Positions 41,333 through 49,719 of a stretch of DNA of 64,000 bases are shown in pieces. The notes below the pieces were generated by a model. It was not told the origin of the DNA, did not search any database, and was given only the letters and a program-made list of their open reading frames with translations. Source of the stretch: Breznakiella homolactica (GTDB lineage Bacteria; Spirochaetota; Spirochaetia; Treponematales; Breznakiellaceae); the NCBI RefSeq assembly GCF_016616095.2, contig NZ_CP067089.2, positions 3,720,001 through 3,784,000 of the forward strand, given 5' to 3'. How positions within the stretch are numbered: position 1 is the stretch's first letter; each line of letters opens with the position of its first letter. A program made the position numbers and the translations under genes.

Positions 41333-41862
41333 CCGCCGTGGAGCGTTGAGACGTCATTGGTTATGATCATCGCCGTACCGTCGGTGCGGTGTATTTCTTT
41401 AATAATATCTTCTTTGCCTTTCCGCTTGGCGAAAATCATCAGTACGGTTTTGTCCGAATCCCGGCCTTTTGCCTCGACGGTGGTTACGGCGTACCCCTTG
41501 GCCCGCAGTTCCGACGCCATGATCCCGGAATTTTCCTTTGATACGATGGTCTGGATCAGGACATTCCCCAGGGCAATGTAATTTTCGATCCGGGAACCGA
41601 GGTTTACCCCCAGGGCAAACCCGATACTGTACACGATTCCCTTTATGGGAGCGTCGGCAATGCCGTTGATCACCCGGGACGCTACGAAAACCCAGAGGAT
41701 GATCTCGAAAAAAGCGAGTATGGACCCCTGTCTTCGGTACCCCTTGTTGATCAGTATCCCCCGCAGGGTACCCATGGTTACTTCGATGACCTTTGAAACG
41801 AAAATCAGCAGGAGTTCCCCCACGGAAGCGGCGGTGAAAAAAGTAACAACCATTTCCAGCAT
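41296..41862 (-). CDS. UPF0316 (DUF2179/DUF5698) membrane protein
   Basis: 188 residues. Three hydrophobic segments lie in the first 100 residues (GELLLIFVSKVIEVTMGTLRGIL, ILAFFEIILWVFVASRVI, GIVYSIGFALGVNLGS), followed by a soluble DUF2179 domain (ASELRAKGYAVTTVEAKGRDSDKTVLMIFAKRK). This is the UPF0316 arrangement; the function is unknown. It overlaps the end of the UroD-like gene in a tail-to-tail manner. A promoter is visible upstream. Confidence 0.88.
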   Translation of the reverse strand: MLEMVVTFFTAASVGELLLIFVSKVIEVTMGTLRGILINKGYRRQGSILAFFEIILWVFVASRVINGIADAPIKGIVYSIGFALGVNLGSRIENYIALGNVLIQTIVSKENSGIMASELRAKGYAVTTVEAKGRDSDKTVLMIFAKRKGKEDIIKEIHRTDGTAMIITNDVSTLHGGYISPATKSPAK

Positions 41863-41883
41863 ACCATTGCCCTCTCTGATCTG

Positions 41884-41912
41884 AATATAATGATGATCCC
41901 GCAGGTAAACAA
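41884..41912 (-). promoter_or_regulatory. Promoter of the UPF0316 gene
   Basis: On the minus strand TTGTTT (41907-41912), 17-nt spacer, TATATT (41884-41889). Confidence 0.5.
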
Positions 41913-41968
41913 GTGAGGAAGGGTGAAAATTAAACAGTAATACAAAATTACATATAATGTCATTTTAC

Positions 41969-41998
41969 TTGACGATACCGGTAAACATATTGGATACT
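41969..41998 (+). promoter_or_regulatory. Promoter of the acyl-CoA ligase gene
   Basis: TTGACG (41969-41974), 18-nt spacer, GATACT (41993-41998). It would give a leader of about 185 nt that contains the three hairpins at 42017-42153. Confidence 0.5.
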
Positions 41999-42016
41999 AT
42001 AGGTATCAAAACACAG

Positions 42017-42153
42017 GGCACCTCTAAAAACTCCGGTTGGTTTTTTAGAGGTGCCTCGGGGAAAATCGTTAACTTTTCTAAGCAAGAAATTATCCAATGA
42101 CGATTTTCTCCAGGGGGTAAGAAAACATCTAAAAACTGATGTTTTTAGATGTT
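42017..42153 (+). repeat. Three consecutive hairpins in the leader of the ligase gene
   Basis: Hairpin 1 has a 14-bp perfect stem GGCACCTCTAAAAA (42017-42030)/42042-42055. Hairpin 2 has arms GAAAATCGT (42061-42069)/ACGATTTTC (42100-42108). Hairpin 3 has a 13-bp perfect stem AACATCTAAAAAC (42124-42136)/42141-42153 with loop TGAT. Hairpins 1 and 3 share the TCTAAAAAC type of sequence, so they look like related repeat units. No gene is present in the 329 bp between UPF0316 and the ligase. Confidence 0.7.
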
Positions 42154-42191
42154 CCCTGCTATGATTTTCATTATTTTTCCGGAGGATTTCC

Positions 42192-44153
42192 ATGAAAACC
42201 GTTATTGAATTGCTTCACGAAGGCGCCCGAAAATTCGAAAACCAGCCCTATCTGGGCGGGAAAGCAGGCGACGCGTGGAAGACCTTCAGTTATATCGAGT
42301 CCGACAGGATTTCTTCGGCCTTCGCCGCGTCCCTGGTAAAGCTCGGCTTCAATAAGGGTGACAATATTTCGATTCTTTCCGAAGGGCGCTGTTCCTGGGT
42401 GCTCGGGGAATTCGGGGTGCTCAAGGCGGGATGCACGTCGGTTCCGCTTTCCACGAAACTTATCGGGGAGGAAATAATTTTCCGTCTGGACCATTCCGAA
42501 TCCCGGGCGATTCTGGTTTCGGAGAACAACTTTCAGAAGGTCGCGGAAATTCTGGACAAGGTGCAGCAGAAACCCGCGGTTATCTGCATCAGTGATAAAA
42601 CGATCCATTTTGCGGAGCTCATCGCCAAAACTTCACTCACCGAAGGCAAGGATCTCTTTTTCTACGATGATCTCGTAGCGGAAGGGGAAAAACTTCTGGA
42701 CCAGGCTGGCCCCGGCGGTTCTACCTACGCACAGAAACTGGAGGAACTCGAGAAGACCATCACCGAGGACGATACCGTAACCATCTGTTACACCTCCGGT
42801 ACCACGGGCAATCCCAAGGGCATTATGCTGACCCATAAAAACTACCTCCACAATGCCATAAACGCCACCAATGTCGTCCATGTGGAACGGGGCTGGAAGA
42901 GCCTTATTATGCTGCCCCTGGACCATTCCTTCGCCCATACCGTGGGAATTTACATTTTCTGCTACAAGGGGCTGACCATGTACTTTGTTGACGCCCAGGG
43001 CGGACCCATGGCGGCCATGCGGAACCTGCCGAAAAACCTGGTGGAGATTAATTCTGACCTGCTCCTCACGGTGCCGGCCCTTTCCGGGAATTTCATGAAA
43101 AAAATGATCCAGGGAATCGGCGCGAAGGGACCCTTTATCCAGGGGATTTTTGAACGGGGACTCAAAGCCGGTATCGCCCGGGCGGGGAACGGTTACAACA
43201 AGGTCCCTCTGGGAACCAGGATTAAAAACTTCTTCCCCTGGGCTCTGGCCAACGCCCTCATTTTCCCCAAGCTCCGGAGTATCTTCGGGACGGATATCAA
43301 ATTCTGTATCGGCGGCGGCGCGCTCCTGGAGATCAAACAGCAGGAATTTTTTAATGCCATCGGCGCTCCGGTGTACCAGGGCTACGGCCTCACGGAAAAC
43401 GCGCCCATTATCTGTTCCAATTCCGCGGCCCGCCATAAATTCGGCACCTCCGGAAACATTATTACCGACCTGGATGTACGGATCATGAAGGACGAAACCA
43501 CGGAATGCAGAACCGGCGAAATCGGCCAGATCGTGACCCGGGGCGGTTCGGTGATGAAGGGTTACTATAAAAATCCCGAAGCCACCGCCGAGACCCTCAG
43601 GGACGGATGGCTCTGGTCCGGCGACCTGGGCTTTAAGGATGCCGACAATTTCCTGGTTGTCACGGGCCGCGAAAAGGCCCTGCTCATTTCCGCGGACGGC
43701 GAGAAGTACAGCCCCGAGACAATCGAAGAGGCGGTGATCAACACATCAAGATTCGTGAACCAGATCATGGCGTTTAATGAACAGAATAAATTTACCACCG
43801 CGCTGATTACCCTCAACGCCGAGGAACTCAAAGCGGCTATGAAGGAAAAGGGCATCACCGCCGACGCCGACGCGGATAAGGTCATCGACCTGATCAGGGA
43901 TGACCTTCTGGTGTTCAAGGATCATCCCGATTATTCGAGCATTCCCGTGCAGTGGCGGCCTTCTTCGTTCGCCATTATTCCGTCGGCTTTTGACGAGAGC
44001 AACGGGCTGATCAACTCCACCATGAAGCTGGTCCGGCACAAGGTCCGGGATTTCTACCGGCCCAGGATTGACGAACTCTACGCCGCCGGCGCCGCGGATC
44101 CGCACCTTCCGGGAAACCGGGAAGCCCTGCGGGAAGCGAAAATACTGGGGTAA
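42192..44153 (+). CDS. AMP-dependent acyl-CoA synthetase (long-chain type)
   Basis: 653 residues. The ANL adenylation motif TVTICYTSGTTGNPKGIMLTHKN starts at about residue 195; GYGLTENAPI (A5) and LWSGDLGFKD (A7/A8) follow, with the C-terminal catalytic Lys region SADGEKYSPETIEEAV. The insertion pattern and length fit bacterial long-chain fatty acid-CoA ligases (FadD15-like). It activates a carboxylic acid with ATP and CoA, probably at the inner membrane. GGAGG lies 7 nt before the ATG. It stands alone with its own leader. Confidence 0.92.
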   Translation: MKTVIELLHEGARKFENQPYLGGKAGDAWKTFSYIESDRISSAFAASLVKLGFNKGDNISILSEGRCSWVLGEFGVLKAGCTSVPLSTKLIGEEIIFRLDHSESRAILVSENNFQKVAEILDKVQQKPAVICISDKTIHFAELIAKTSLTEGKDLFFYDDLVAEGEKLLDQAGPGGSTYAQKLEELEKTITEDDTVTICYTSGTTGNPKGIMLTHKNYLHNAINATNVVHVERGWKSLIMLPLDHSFAHTVGIYIFCYKGLTMYFVDAQGGPMAAMRNLPKNLVEINSDLLLTVPALSGNFMKKMIQGIGAKGPFIQGIFERGLKAGIARAGNGYNKVPLGTRIKNFFPWALANALIFPKLRSIFGTDIKFCIGGGALLEIKQQEFFNAIGAPVYQGYGLTENAPIICSNSAARHKFGTSGNIITDLDVRIMKDETTECRTGEIGQIVTRGGSVMKGYYKNPEATAETLRDGWLWSGDLGFKDADNFLVVTGREKALLISADGEKYSPETIEEAVINTSRFVNQIMAFNEQNKFTTALITLNAEELKAAMKEKGITADADADKVIDLIRDDLLVFKDHPDYSSIPVQWRPSSFAIIPSAFDESNGLINSTMKLVRHKVRDFYRPRIDELYAAGAADPHLPGNREALREAKILG

Positions 44154-44187
44154 ACGGAACCTCGCATTATTCCGGGTATACGCAATG

Positions 44188-44231
44188 TTGGGTTCGGGCC
44201 GCAATGCTAGCGTTTTGCGGTCTGAACCCAA
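44188..44231. terminator. Inverted repeat between two convergent genes, probable terminator
   Basis: Arms TTGGGTTC-GG-GCCGCAA and TTGCGG-TC-TGAACCCAA (a 17-18 bp imperfect stem). There is no T-run, so its efficiency as an intrinsic terminator is uncertain. It separates the ligase gene from the PNPOx-fold gene. Confidence 0.5.
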
Positions 44232-44243
44232 TATGCCATAAAA

Positions 44244-44681
44244 CTATCGGTATGCCTCTTTTTTATGAATATCGATATATTCTCTTCCGCCTTTTGTCCA
44301 TGTCTGGATTTTATCAATTTTTACTTCGATTAAGACACTGCTTTTATATTTGACATACCGATTAACAGCGTTATCAGGTTTCTGCAGCAAAAAATCGAGA
44401 ACAAGTTTATTCTCCTTCAAAGAAGGATGCCCTTGTATATGCGCGGTGCCTTGAATTTGTATGTTATTTATACACAGAGCCACATTTGGGTTTTTGGCAA
44501 TCTGTTTGTATTTGGAATATGGTTTTGATGTTATAAAATAAATTGAGGAATTATACATGAAAAAAAATACGGTTCTCGCGGCAGCCTTATCTCCGTCCAA
44601 AGTAGCAAGCACAATAAATGGTTCTTTTTCAAGGTTTTCCATGACCTCTCTGTATTTTTCCTTAAAATCAAGCTGTTTCAT
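44244..44681 (-). CDS. Pyridoxamine 5'-phosphate oxidase-fold protein
   Basis: 145 residues with the split-barrel flavin-binding pattern: PFIVLATLDGDKAAARTVFFFMYNSSIYFITSKPYSKYKQIAKNPNVALCI. It is of the general FMN/F420-type stress or reductase group rather than true PdxH, lacking its C-terminal motif. The substrate is unknown. It is somewhat AT-richer than its neighbours and stands alone. Confidence 0.82.
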   Translation of the reverse strand: MKQLDFKEKYREVMENLEKEPFIVLATLDGDKAAARTVFFFMYNSSIYFITSKPYSKYKQIAKNPNVALCINNIQIQGTAHIQGHPSLKENKLVLDFLLQKPDNAVNRYVKYKSSVLIEVKIDKIQTWTKGGREYIDIHKKEAYR

Positions 44682-44762
44682 AGGTTCGCTCCTCCAGAAT
44701 ATTCTATTAGTGTGAGGAATTTTACCGAACAGTTTTTTGCGCTGGGTCCGGGCCTGAACCGA

Positions 44763-45455
44763 TTATTCCGTGTCCGGGCTTTTTAGTATATCCAGGATTT
44801 CCTCAATCCGTTCCACCGTATAATCCGCGTCTTTCTTTAGGGCGGGAATTCTTTCCGGCCAGGTATGCTGAATGTACTCGGTGGTCAGCACCGTGGTTAT
44901 ACCGGCTTTTTTCGCTCCCACTAGTTCCCGGTGGCCGCCGTCTCCCGCAAACAGCGCTTCGCCCGGAGCGGCGCCGAGCCGTTCCAGGGCAAGTTCGTAT
45001 ATCCGGGGATCCGGTTTCAGCAGGCCGGTGTCATACGAAAAAAGCGTTTCGTCGAAACATTCGCTCAGGGCGGAGCCTTTCCAATAGTATATATCCGCGA
45101 TATCCGCGTTGCTGATCAGCGCTGTTTTATACCCGGTCTCTCTGAGGGTCCGCAGCAGGTCCAGGTTTTTTTTATCCACGTGGTAAATTGCCCTGCGGAT
45201 TCTCGCCATCCTGGCTTCGGCCGCCTTTTGTATGGTTTCTTCGGGGTAATCATAATCCTTAAGGATATGGGCAATCATGGCAGCGGGTTCCCGGATCCTT
45301 CCGCAGGCCCGCTCCTCGTAGTTGACCGCGTTGAGACTTTCGAACTGTGAGAGTTCCATACCGAGGACAGTGTATTCATCCTCACCCTTTGGAGTATGGT
45401 GCCATGGAGAGATGAGGGTATAAAACAAATCAAAAAGAACCGCGGTCTTTTTCAT
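44763..45455 (-). CDS. HAD-superfamily hydrolase
   Basis: 230 residues. Motif I is LFDLFYTLISP: the nucleophile Asp is present, but the usual second Asp is Phe, as in haloacid-dehalogenase-type members (DxF/Y). Motif II is ALISNAD, the Lys is in GLLKPDPRIYELAL, and motif IV is FAGDGGHRELVGAKKAG. A helical cap (about residues 15-85) fits subclass I. The missing acid/base Asp argues against ordinary phosphatase chemistry. It follows the metallophosphoesterase gene with a 9-nt gap. Confidence 0.85.
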   Translation of the reverse strand: MKKTAVLFDLFYTLISPWHHTPKGEDEYTVLGMELSQFESLNAVNYEERACGRIREPAAMIAHILKDYDYPEETIQKAAEARMARIRRAIYHVDKKNLDLLRTLRETGYKTALISNADIADIYYWKGSALSECFDETLFSYDTGLLKPDPRIYELALERLGAAPGEALFAGDGGHRELVGAKKAGITTVLTTEYIQHTWPERIPALKKDADYTVERIEEILDILKSPDTE

Positions 45456-45464
45456 CGGAACCTG

Positions 45465-46223
45465 CTATACCGCGGGCAGGGGATCCCTGGTTGTTTCCGC
45501 GTCCCCGAAAAAGAAGAACGCGTCCTGCAGTTCCGTTTCCATCATAGCGTCGCGCCGGCGGAAGTCCCTGGCAATCAAAAGTGCCGGTTTCCGGTTGTAG
45601 GCTGTTTTTCTGAGATGGATGGTTCCGTCCTGGATGACCGCGTAATGGGCGGTCTTGTCCGGGTCGTCCGGGCGGCGGTAGGAAGTGCTGCCGGGGTTGA
45701 GCCACAGCTTTTCGTCGGCCAGATAAAAAACACACCGCCGGTGGCTGTGGCCGAAGATCATCCTCTGCTGCGCGGCGCCGCCGGCTGCTATGGTACTGTG
45801 AGTATCCCAGAATCTATCGTACTGGTCCAGACTCTGGATGGTTCCGTAGCCTTCATCGTACTGGTGCTGCAGAAGATAGGGGATGCCGTCTATTTCCATT
45901 GAAATATGGAGGGGAAGGGAGTCGAGGTAGCCAATGGCCTCCGCGTCTAATTGGCCGCAGGCGTAGTGGACCCATTTATACTGGCCCGGCGGAACCGCAC
46001 TGAAATTTCCTTCCCGGTACACAGCCACGGTATGGGCATCGTGGTTTCCTTTTACCTGAATGGCTTTCTTGTCCCTGAGCCACTGGACCGCTTCCTTCGG
46101 ATGGGTTCCGTAATCTACCGCGTCCCCGGCACAGAGCAGGAGATCCCAGGAAGGTTCCTGTTTATGAATCGCTTCAAGGGATTGTATGTTCGCGTGGATA
46201 TCCGATATGACGAGTACTTTCAC
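45465..46223 (-). CDS. Calcineurin-type metallophosphoesterase
   Basis: 252 residues, GTG start with AAGGAG about 9 nt upstream. All metal-ligand blocks are present: ISDIHANIQSLEA (DxH), AGDAVDYG, KGNHDA, HQYDEGYG, FGHSHRR and LNPGS. It belongs to the YfcE/MJ0936-like group, probably a phosphodiesterase or phosphatase with two metals; the substrate is unknown. It shares an operon with the HAD gene and has its own promoter after pyrE. Confidence 0.9.
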   Translation of the reverse strand: MKVLVISDIHANIQSLEAIHKQEPSWDLLLCAGDAVDYGTHPKEAVQWLRDKKAIQVKGNHDAHTVAVYREGNFSAVPPGQYKWVHYACGQLDAEAIGYLDSLPLHISMEIDGIPYLLQHQYDEGYGTIQSLDQYDRFWDTHSTIAAGGAAQQRMIFGHSHRRCVFYLADEKLWLNPGSTSYRRPDDPDKTAHYAVIQDGTIHLRKTAYNRKPALLIARDFRRRDAMMETELQDAFFFFGDAETTRDPLPAV

Positions 46224-46253
46224 TGGGGTGCGCTCCTTAGCTGTTTTCCGTAT

Positions 46254-46282
46254 ATTACACCCCGAACCGCGTATTATTGCAA
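46254..46282 (-). promoter_or_regulatory. Promoter of the phosphoesterase-HAD operon
   Basis: On the minus strand TTGCAA (46277-46282), 17-nt spacer, TGTAAT (46254-46259). Just upstream, a CCC-CCGGG hairpin (46284-46306) may end pyrE transcription. Confidence 0.5.
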
Positions 46283-46344
46283 CCCACCGGGTTTTCCCGG
46301 CGGGGGCGTCAGACCATTATAAAGAGAATTGGTTTTCGGGCGGA

Positions 46345-46932
46345 TTAAAACTTCCGGGAGCCGGGTTTAACCAGGGGAAGTTCCTGCCGGCACAGTTCGC
46401 AGTCGCCGGCGTCCCAGCTCCCCACCGTGACCTGACAGGCGGAGTACAGCGGCCAGGAAACCGGGGCACCCTCGGCCCGGCGGTCCACCACACAGGCCAG
46501 ACCGATTACCTCGGCGCCCATCTCCTCCAGAACCCGGGCGCTTTCCATGGAGGATTTTCCCGTGGTCACCACATCTTCGGCGATAAGAATACGCTGGCCT
46601 TTTCCGACCCAGAATCCCCGGCGGAGGGTCATGGCGCCGGTATCATCCCGTTCGGTAAAAAACGCCGGCACTCCGAGCTGGCGGCCCAGTTCATAGGCGA
46701 CAATGATGCCGCCCATGGCCGGCCCGACCACGGCGTCAACTACCAGTTCTCCCGAATCCATGCGGGCTTTGATTCGCTTCGCCACCGGGGCCAGGGCTTC
46801 CGCCGCCCGGCCGGGGTACTGCAGGAGCCGGGCACACTGGAAGTACCGGTCCGAATGGCGTCCCGATGAGAGCAGGAAATGGCCTTCCAGCATGGCTTCG
46901 GATTCTTTTAACAGTTCAATGGCGTCTTTCAT
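46345..46932 (-). CDS. pyrE: Orotate phosphoribosyltransferase
   Basis: 195 residues from the ATG at 46932 (MKDAIELLKES); the frame is open 14 codons further into pyrF and that longer start is unlikely. The PRPP-binding motif is ILIAEDVVTTGKSSMESA; the orotate side has FLLSSGRHSDRYFQCA. It joins orotate to PRPP. It lies 23 nt after pyrF in the order pyrB-pyrI-pyrF-pyrE. The last 35 residues contain a short Cys pair (DCELCRQ). Confidence 0.95.
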   Translation of the reverse strand: MKDAIELLKESEAMLEGHFLLSSGRHSDRYFQCARLLQYPGRAAEALAPVAKRIKARMDSGELVVDAVVGPAMGGIIVAYELGRQLGVPAFFTERDDTGAMTLRRGFWVGKGQRILIAEDVVTTGKSSMESARVLEEMGAEVIGLACVVDRRAEGAPVSWPLYSACQVTVGSWDAGDCELCRQELPLVKPGSRKF

Positions 46933-46955
46933 GGCTGCTGTTCCCCTGTTTCCCG

Positions 46956-47909
46956 TTATGCCTCTGAAAGGCATACCGCCTTTTTCGGCTGATTCTGAAC
47001 GGCCTGCTTCGCCGGACCGGCGCGGTGCGCCGCCGCGGTCCGGATGGCGTCCCGCATCTCCGCCGCCGCTTCCCTGGCGCAGCCCGCGGCTGTTTCATTG
47101 GTGGCGTCCTCCGGGGAAATTCCCGCGGCGTTCCAGGCCTTGAGGATTGACCGGGAGGCGTTTACCACGCCGCCGTTGCCGTTGCTCAATAGGAGCGCCG
47201 CGTCATCCGCCGCGCCGCCCTGGGCTCCGTATCCGGGAATGAGGAAAAACAGATTTTCCCGTTTTCTGCGGATTACCGAGGCTTCTTCCCGTTCGGTGCA
47301 GCCCACCACCGCGCCGAAAGCGCCGTAGCCGTATTTACCCGCTGATTCACGGGCCAGTTCCGCGAGTTTGTCTCCCACCGCGTCGTACAGCCGTCCGCCC
47401 GCCGCAAGCTCCCGGTATTCAAAATCCCGCATGCCGGGATTGGATGTCCGCATCAGAACAAAGGCGCCCTTGCCCCTGCGTTCCGCGTAGGCTAACCAGG
47501 GGGTGATGGAATCCATTCCCATATAGGGAGCGAGGGTAACGAAATCCGCTTCGAACTCTCCCTCAAAGTGGGCCCGGGCGTACCGGGACGCGGTGTCGGC
47601 GATATCCCCCCGCTTGATATCCGCGATGGCCAGGAGATCCCGCTCCCGGAGGTATGCCAGGGTTCTGGCGTATACTTCCAGGCCGGCAATGCCCAATTCC
47701 TCGTAATACGCGATCTGGAGTTTAAAGCACGCGGCAATATCGGACGTGGCGTCAATAATAGCCCGGTTGTATTTCAGCACCGCTTCAGCGGGAGATTCTG
47801 CCTTCCGCAGTTCCGAGGGCGGAATGTAATCCGGGGCCGTATCCAGCCCTACACAGACGTGGCCTTTGTCCGCCACCCGTTCATACAGCCTGTCCATATT
47901 GTACCGCAT
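46956..47909 (-). CDS. pyrF: Orotidine 5'-phosphate decarboxylase (type 2)
   Basis: 317 residues. The catalytic Asp/Lys block is IADIKRGDIADTA; VCVGLDTAPDYIP is at the start and PGYGAQGG near the end, typical of the longer type-2 family. It converts OMP to UMP. AGGAGG lies 7 nt before the ATG. The C-terminal 40 residues, rich in Ala/Arg (AAAEMRDAIRTAAAHRAGPAKQ), appear to be a loose tail. Confidence 0.94.
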   Translation of the reverse strand: MRYNMDRLYERVADKGHVCVGLDTAPDYIPPSELRKAESPAEAVLKYNRAIIDATSDIAACFKLQIAYYEELGIAGLEVYARTLAYLRERDLLAIADIKRGDIADTASRYARAHFEGEFEADFVTLAPYMGMDSITPWLAYAERRGKGAFVLMRTSNPGMRDFEYRELAAGGRLYDAVGDKLAELARESAGKYGYGAFGAVVGCTEREEASVIRRKRENLFFLIPGYGAQGGAADDAALLLSNGNGGVVNASRSILKAWNAAGISPEDATNETAAGCAREAAAEMRDAIRTAAAHRAGPAKQAVQNQPKKAVCLSEA

Positions 47910-47995
47910 GAAAATTCCTCCTTAATATTCCTGATTATTCACACATGGTTTTAATACCCCATCTTTCAAGGCGGGGCCGCCGATTTTGATACGGC

Positions 47996-48430
47996 TCATC
48001 TGAAATCCCCGGCAAAGCGGATCTCGTCACAGTACTCACAGCGGTAGCTTCCCCGTTCAGCGTCTTCCAGCAGGAAGATATGGGGAATGTATTTTTCCGT
48101 ATAGGTGACGCACCGCGGGTTTTTGCAGGTGAGTATGTTCTCTACCCGTTCGGGGAGCCGGAGCTGTATTTTTTCCGTAATTACTTCGTTCTCGATAATG
48201 TTTACCGTGATGCTGGGATCTATGAGTCCGAGGATGGGAAAGTCAATGGTAATGGTATCGTCTATTTTTATGATGTCCTTCCGCCCCATCCGGTCCGATG
48301 ACGCGTTGACCACGAAGGCCACCGTATAGGGAGCCTTGTCGAGTTTGAGCCAGTTGAATATTTTGATCCCCTGGCCGGCTTTGATATGGTCAATGACAAT
48401 ACCGTTTTTTATTTTCGCAATATTCAGCAT
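47996..48430 (-). CDS. pyrI: Aspartate carbamoyltransferase regulatory chain
   Basis: 144 residues. The N-terminal nucleotide-binding domain ([23 protein letters not shown]) is followed by a zinc domain with CKNPRC...YRCEYC, all four Cys present. It binds ATP/CTP/UTP and transmits allosteric control to PyrB. It overlaps the pyrB stop by 7 bp. PyrI occurs in enteric bacteria, archaea and some anaerobes, so the complete PyrBI complex here implies allosteric feedback. Confidence 0.95.
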   Translation of the reverse strand: MLNIAKIKNGIVIDHIKAGQGIKIFNWLKLDKAPYTVAFVVNASSDRMGRKDIIKIDDTITIDFPILGLIDPSITVNIIENEVITEKIQLRLPERVENILTCKNPRCVTYTEKYIPHIFLLEDAERGSYRCEYCDEIRFAGDFR

Positions 48431-49353
48431 GGGACTGCTCCTAGTACGGACGCGATGAGGGCCATTCTGACGTACATGCCGTACTTGGCCTGTTTAAAAT
48501 ACGCCGCCCGGGGGTCGCTGTCCACTTCCACCGCGATTTCGTTTACCCGGGGCAGGGGATGCAGCACGATCATATCCTTCCGGGCGAGGGCCATTTTCCC
48601 TTCGTCCAGGATGTAGCTGTCCTTGAGGCGGATGTAATCCTCTTCGTTGAAAAACCGCTCCCGCTGGACCCGGGTCATGTACAGCACATCGAGGTCCCCG
48701 ATGGTTTTTTCCAGGCTGTCCGGCTCGGTATACTCAACCCCGTCGGTGCGGTTGATTTCCCGGGTTATGTAATCGGGAATGGAAAGTTCCGGAGGTGAAA
48801 TGAATACCAGCCGCACCCCGGGATACCGGACCAGTGCTTTCGCCAGGGAATGGACCGTCCTCCCGAACTTGAGATCCCCGCAGAAACCCACGGTGAGCCC
48901 TGAGAAATCCCCCCGGAGCCGCCGTATGGTAAGCAGGTCCGTAAGGGTCTGGGTGGGGTGGTGGTGGCCGCCGTCGCCGGCGTTGATAACCGGAATGTCG
49001 GCGTAGCGGGAAGCCAGAAGGGCGGCGCCTTCCTTGGGGTTCCGCATGACGATGGCGTCGGCGTAGCACGCGACGGTTCTGATGGTGTCGGCCAGGCTTT
49101 CGCCCTTTGAGGCCGAGGATGAACCGGGTTCCGCGAAACCGAGGCAGCTGCCCCCGAGGCGCAGCATGGCGGCCTCAAAGCTGAGCCGCGTTCTGGTGCT
49201 GGGCTCGAAGAAAAGGGTCGCCAGAATTTTCCCCCGGCAGGAGTCCCGCAGGTAGTCCGGTTCCTTTTCGATCCGTTCCGCCTGGGAAAACAGGCATTCC
49301 AGTTCTTCAATGGAGAAATTGCCCGGCTCAATAAGATGGCGTCCTTTGATCAT
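48424..49353 (-). CDS. pyrB: Aspartate carbamoyltransferase catalytic chain
   Basis: 309 residues. The carbamoyl-phosphate-binding loop is [14 protein letters not shown]; other family blocks are [14 protein letters not shown] and [12 protein letters not shown], and [10 protein letters not shown] is at the end. It makes carbamoyl-aspartate, the committed step of UMP synthesis. AGGA lies upstream of the ATG. A leader ORF ends in the same ATGA that starts pyrB, and an intrinsic terminator lies within that leader, so expression is probably controlled by attenuation. Confidence 0.96.
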   Translation of the reverse strand: MIKGRHLIEPGNFSIEELECLFSQAERIEKEPDYLRDSCRGKILATLFFEPSTRTRLSFEAAMLRLGGSCLGFAEPGSSSASKGESLADTIRTVACYADAIVMRNPKEGAALLASRYADIPVINAGDGGHHHPTQTLTDLLTIRRLRGDFSGLTVGFCGDLKFGRTVHSLAKALVRYPGVRLVFISPPELSIPDYITREINRTDGVEYTEPDSLEKTIGDLDVLYMTRVQRERFFNEEDYIRLKDSYILDEGKMALARKDMIVLHPLPRVNEIAVEVDSDPRAAYFKQAKYGMYVRMALIASVLGAVPC

Positions 49354-49595
49354 ATATTCCTGTCCTGTTGTTCTGGGGTTCCGGGGAGAAAAACTATTTC
49401 CGATAAAGCGGCGTTTTTTGCTGAATCAGATTGAAGCCCGCTGAAGTTCAGAAAGCGGTGATTTGGCCAAAAAAAAACCGCCGAAAAGGCGGTTATAAAT
49501 TCAAAATAGAAAAATTTGAGGGACAGTCCGGCCGGAGCCGAACCGCTGTTCCCGGGTAATACAAAAAACTGTGGTTTAAACCGTTCAATTTTCAT
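49350..49595 (-). CDS. pyrB leader peptide
   Basis: An 81-codon frame from the ATG at 49595 ([15 protein letters not shown]). It runs through a U-rich tract and the whole attenuator hairpin (encoding [14 protein letters not shown]) and stops at the TGA that overlaps the pyrB ATG by 4 nt. In E. coli pyrBI, coupled translation of a leader across a U-rich pause site blocks the terminator when UTP is low; all these parts are here. The -10 box ends 7 nt before the ATG and no Shine-Dalgarno is visible. The peptide itself probably has no function. Confidence 0.75.
   Translation of the reverse strand: MKIERFKPQFFVLPGNSGSAPAGLSLKFFYFEFITAFSAVFFWPNHRFLNFSGLQSDSAKNAALSEIVFLPGTPEQQDRNI
49469..49494 (-). 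terminator. pyrB attenuator terminator
   Basis: Stem ACCGCC/GGCGGT (49477-49482 and 49488-49493) with loop TTTTC, followed on the minus strand by eight or nine Ts. The 30 nt upstream (49495-49525) are strongly U-rich, as in UTP-sensing pause regions. It lies about 115 nt before pyrB. Confidence 0.9.
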
Positions 49596-49602
49596 ATTAC
49601 AA

Positions 49603-49630
49603 AGTATACTAGCATAGGTTGCTGTTTTAA
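49603..49630 (-). promoter_or_regulatory. Promoter of the pyrB leader
   Basis: On the minus strand TTAAAA (49625-49630), 16-nt spacer, TATACT (49603-49608), then 7 nt to the leader-peptide ATG. Confidence 0.6.
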
Positions 49631-49719
49631 CGCAAGGGGGGAACAGGGAAACCGCAGTTTATCTTTAGTAATATTTTGCGAAGAAATATGGGATAATTGG
49701 ACCGGTATGAAGGAGGAAA

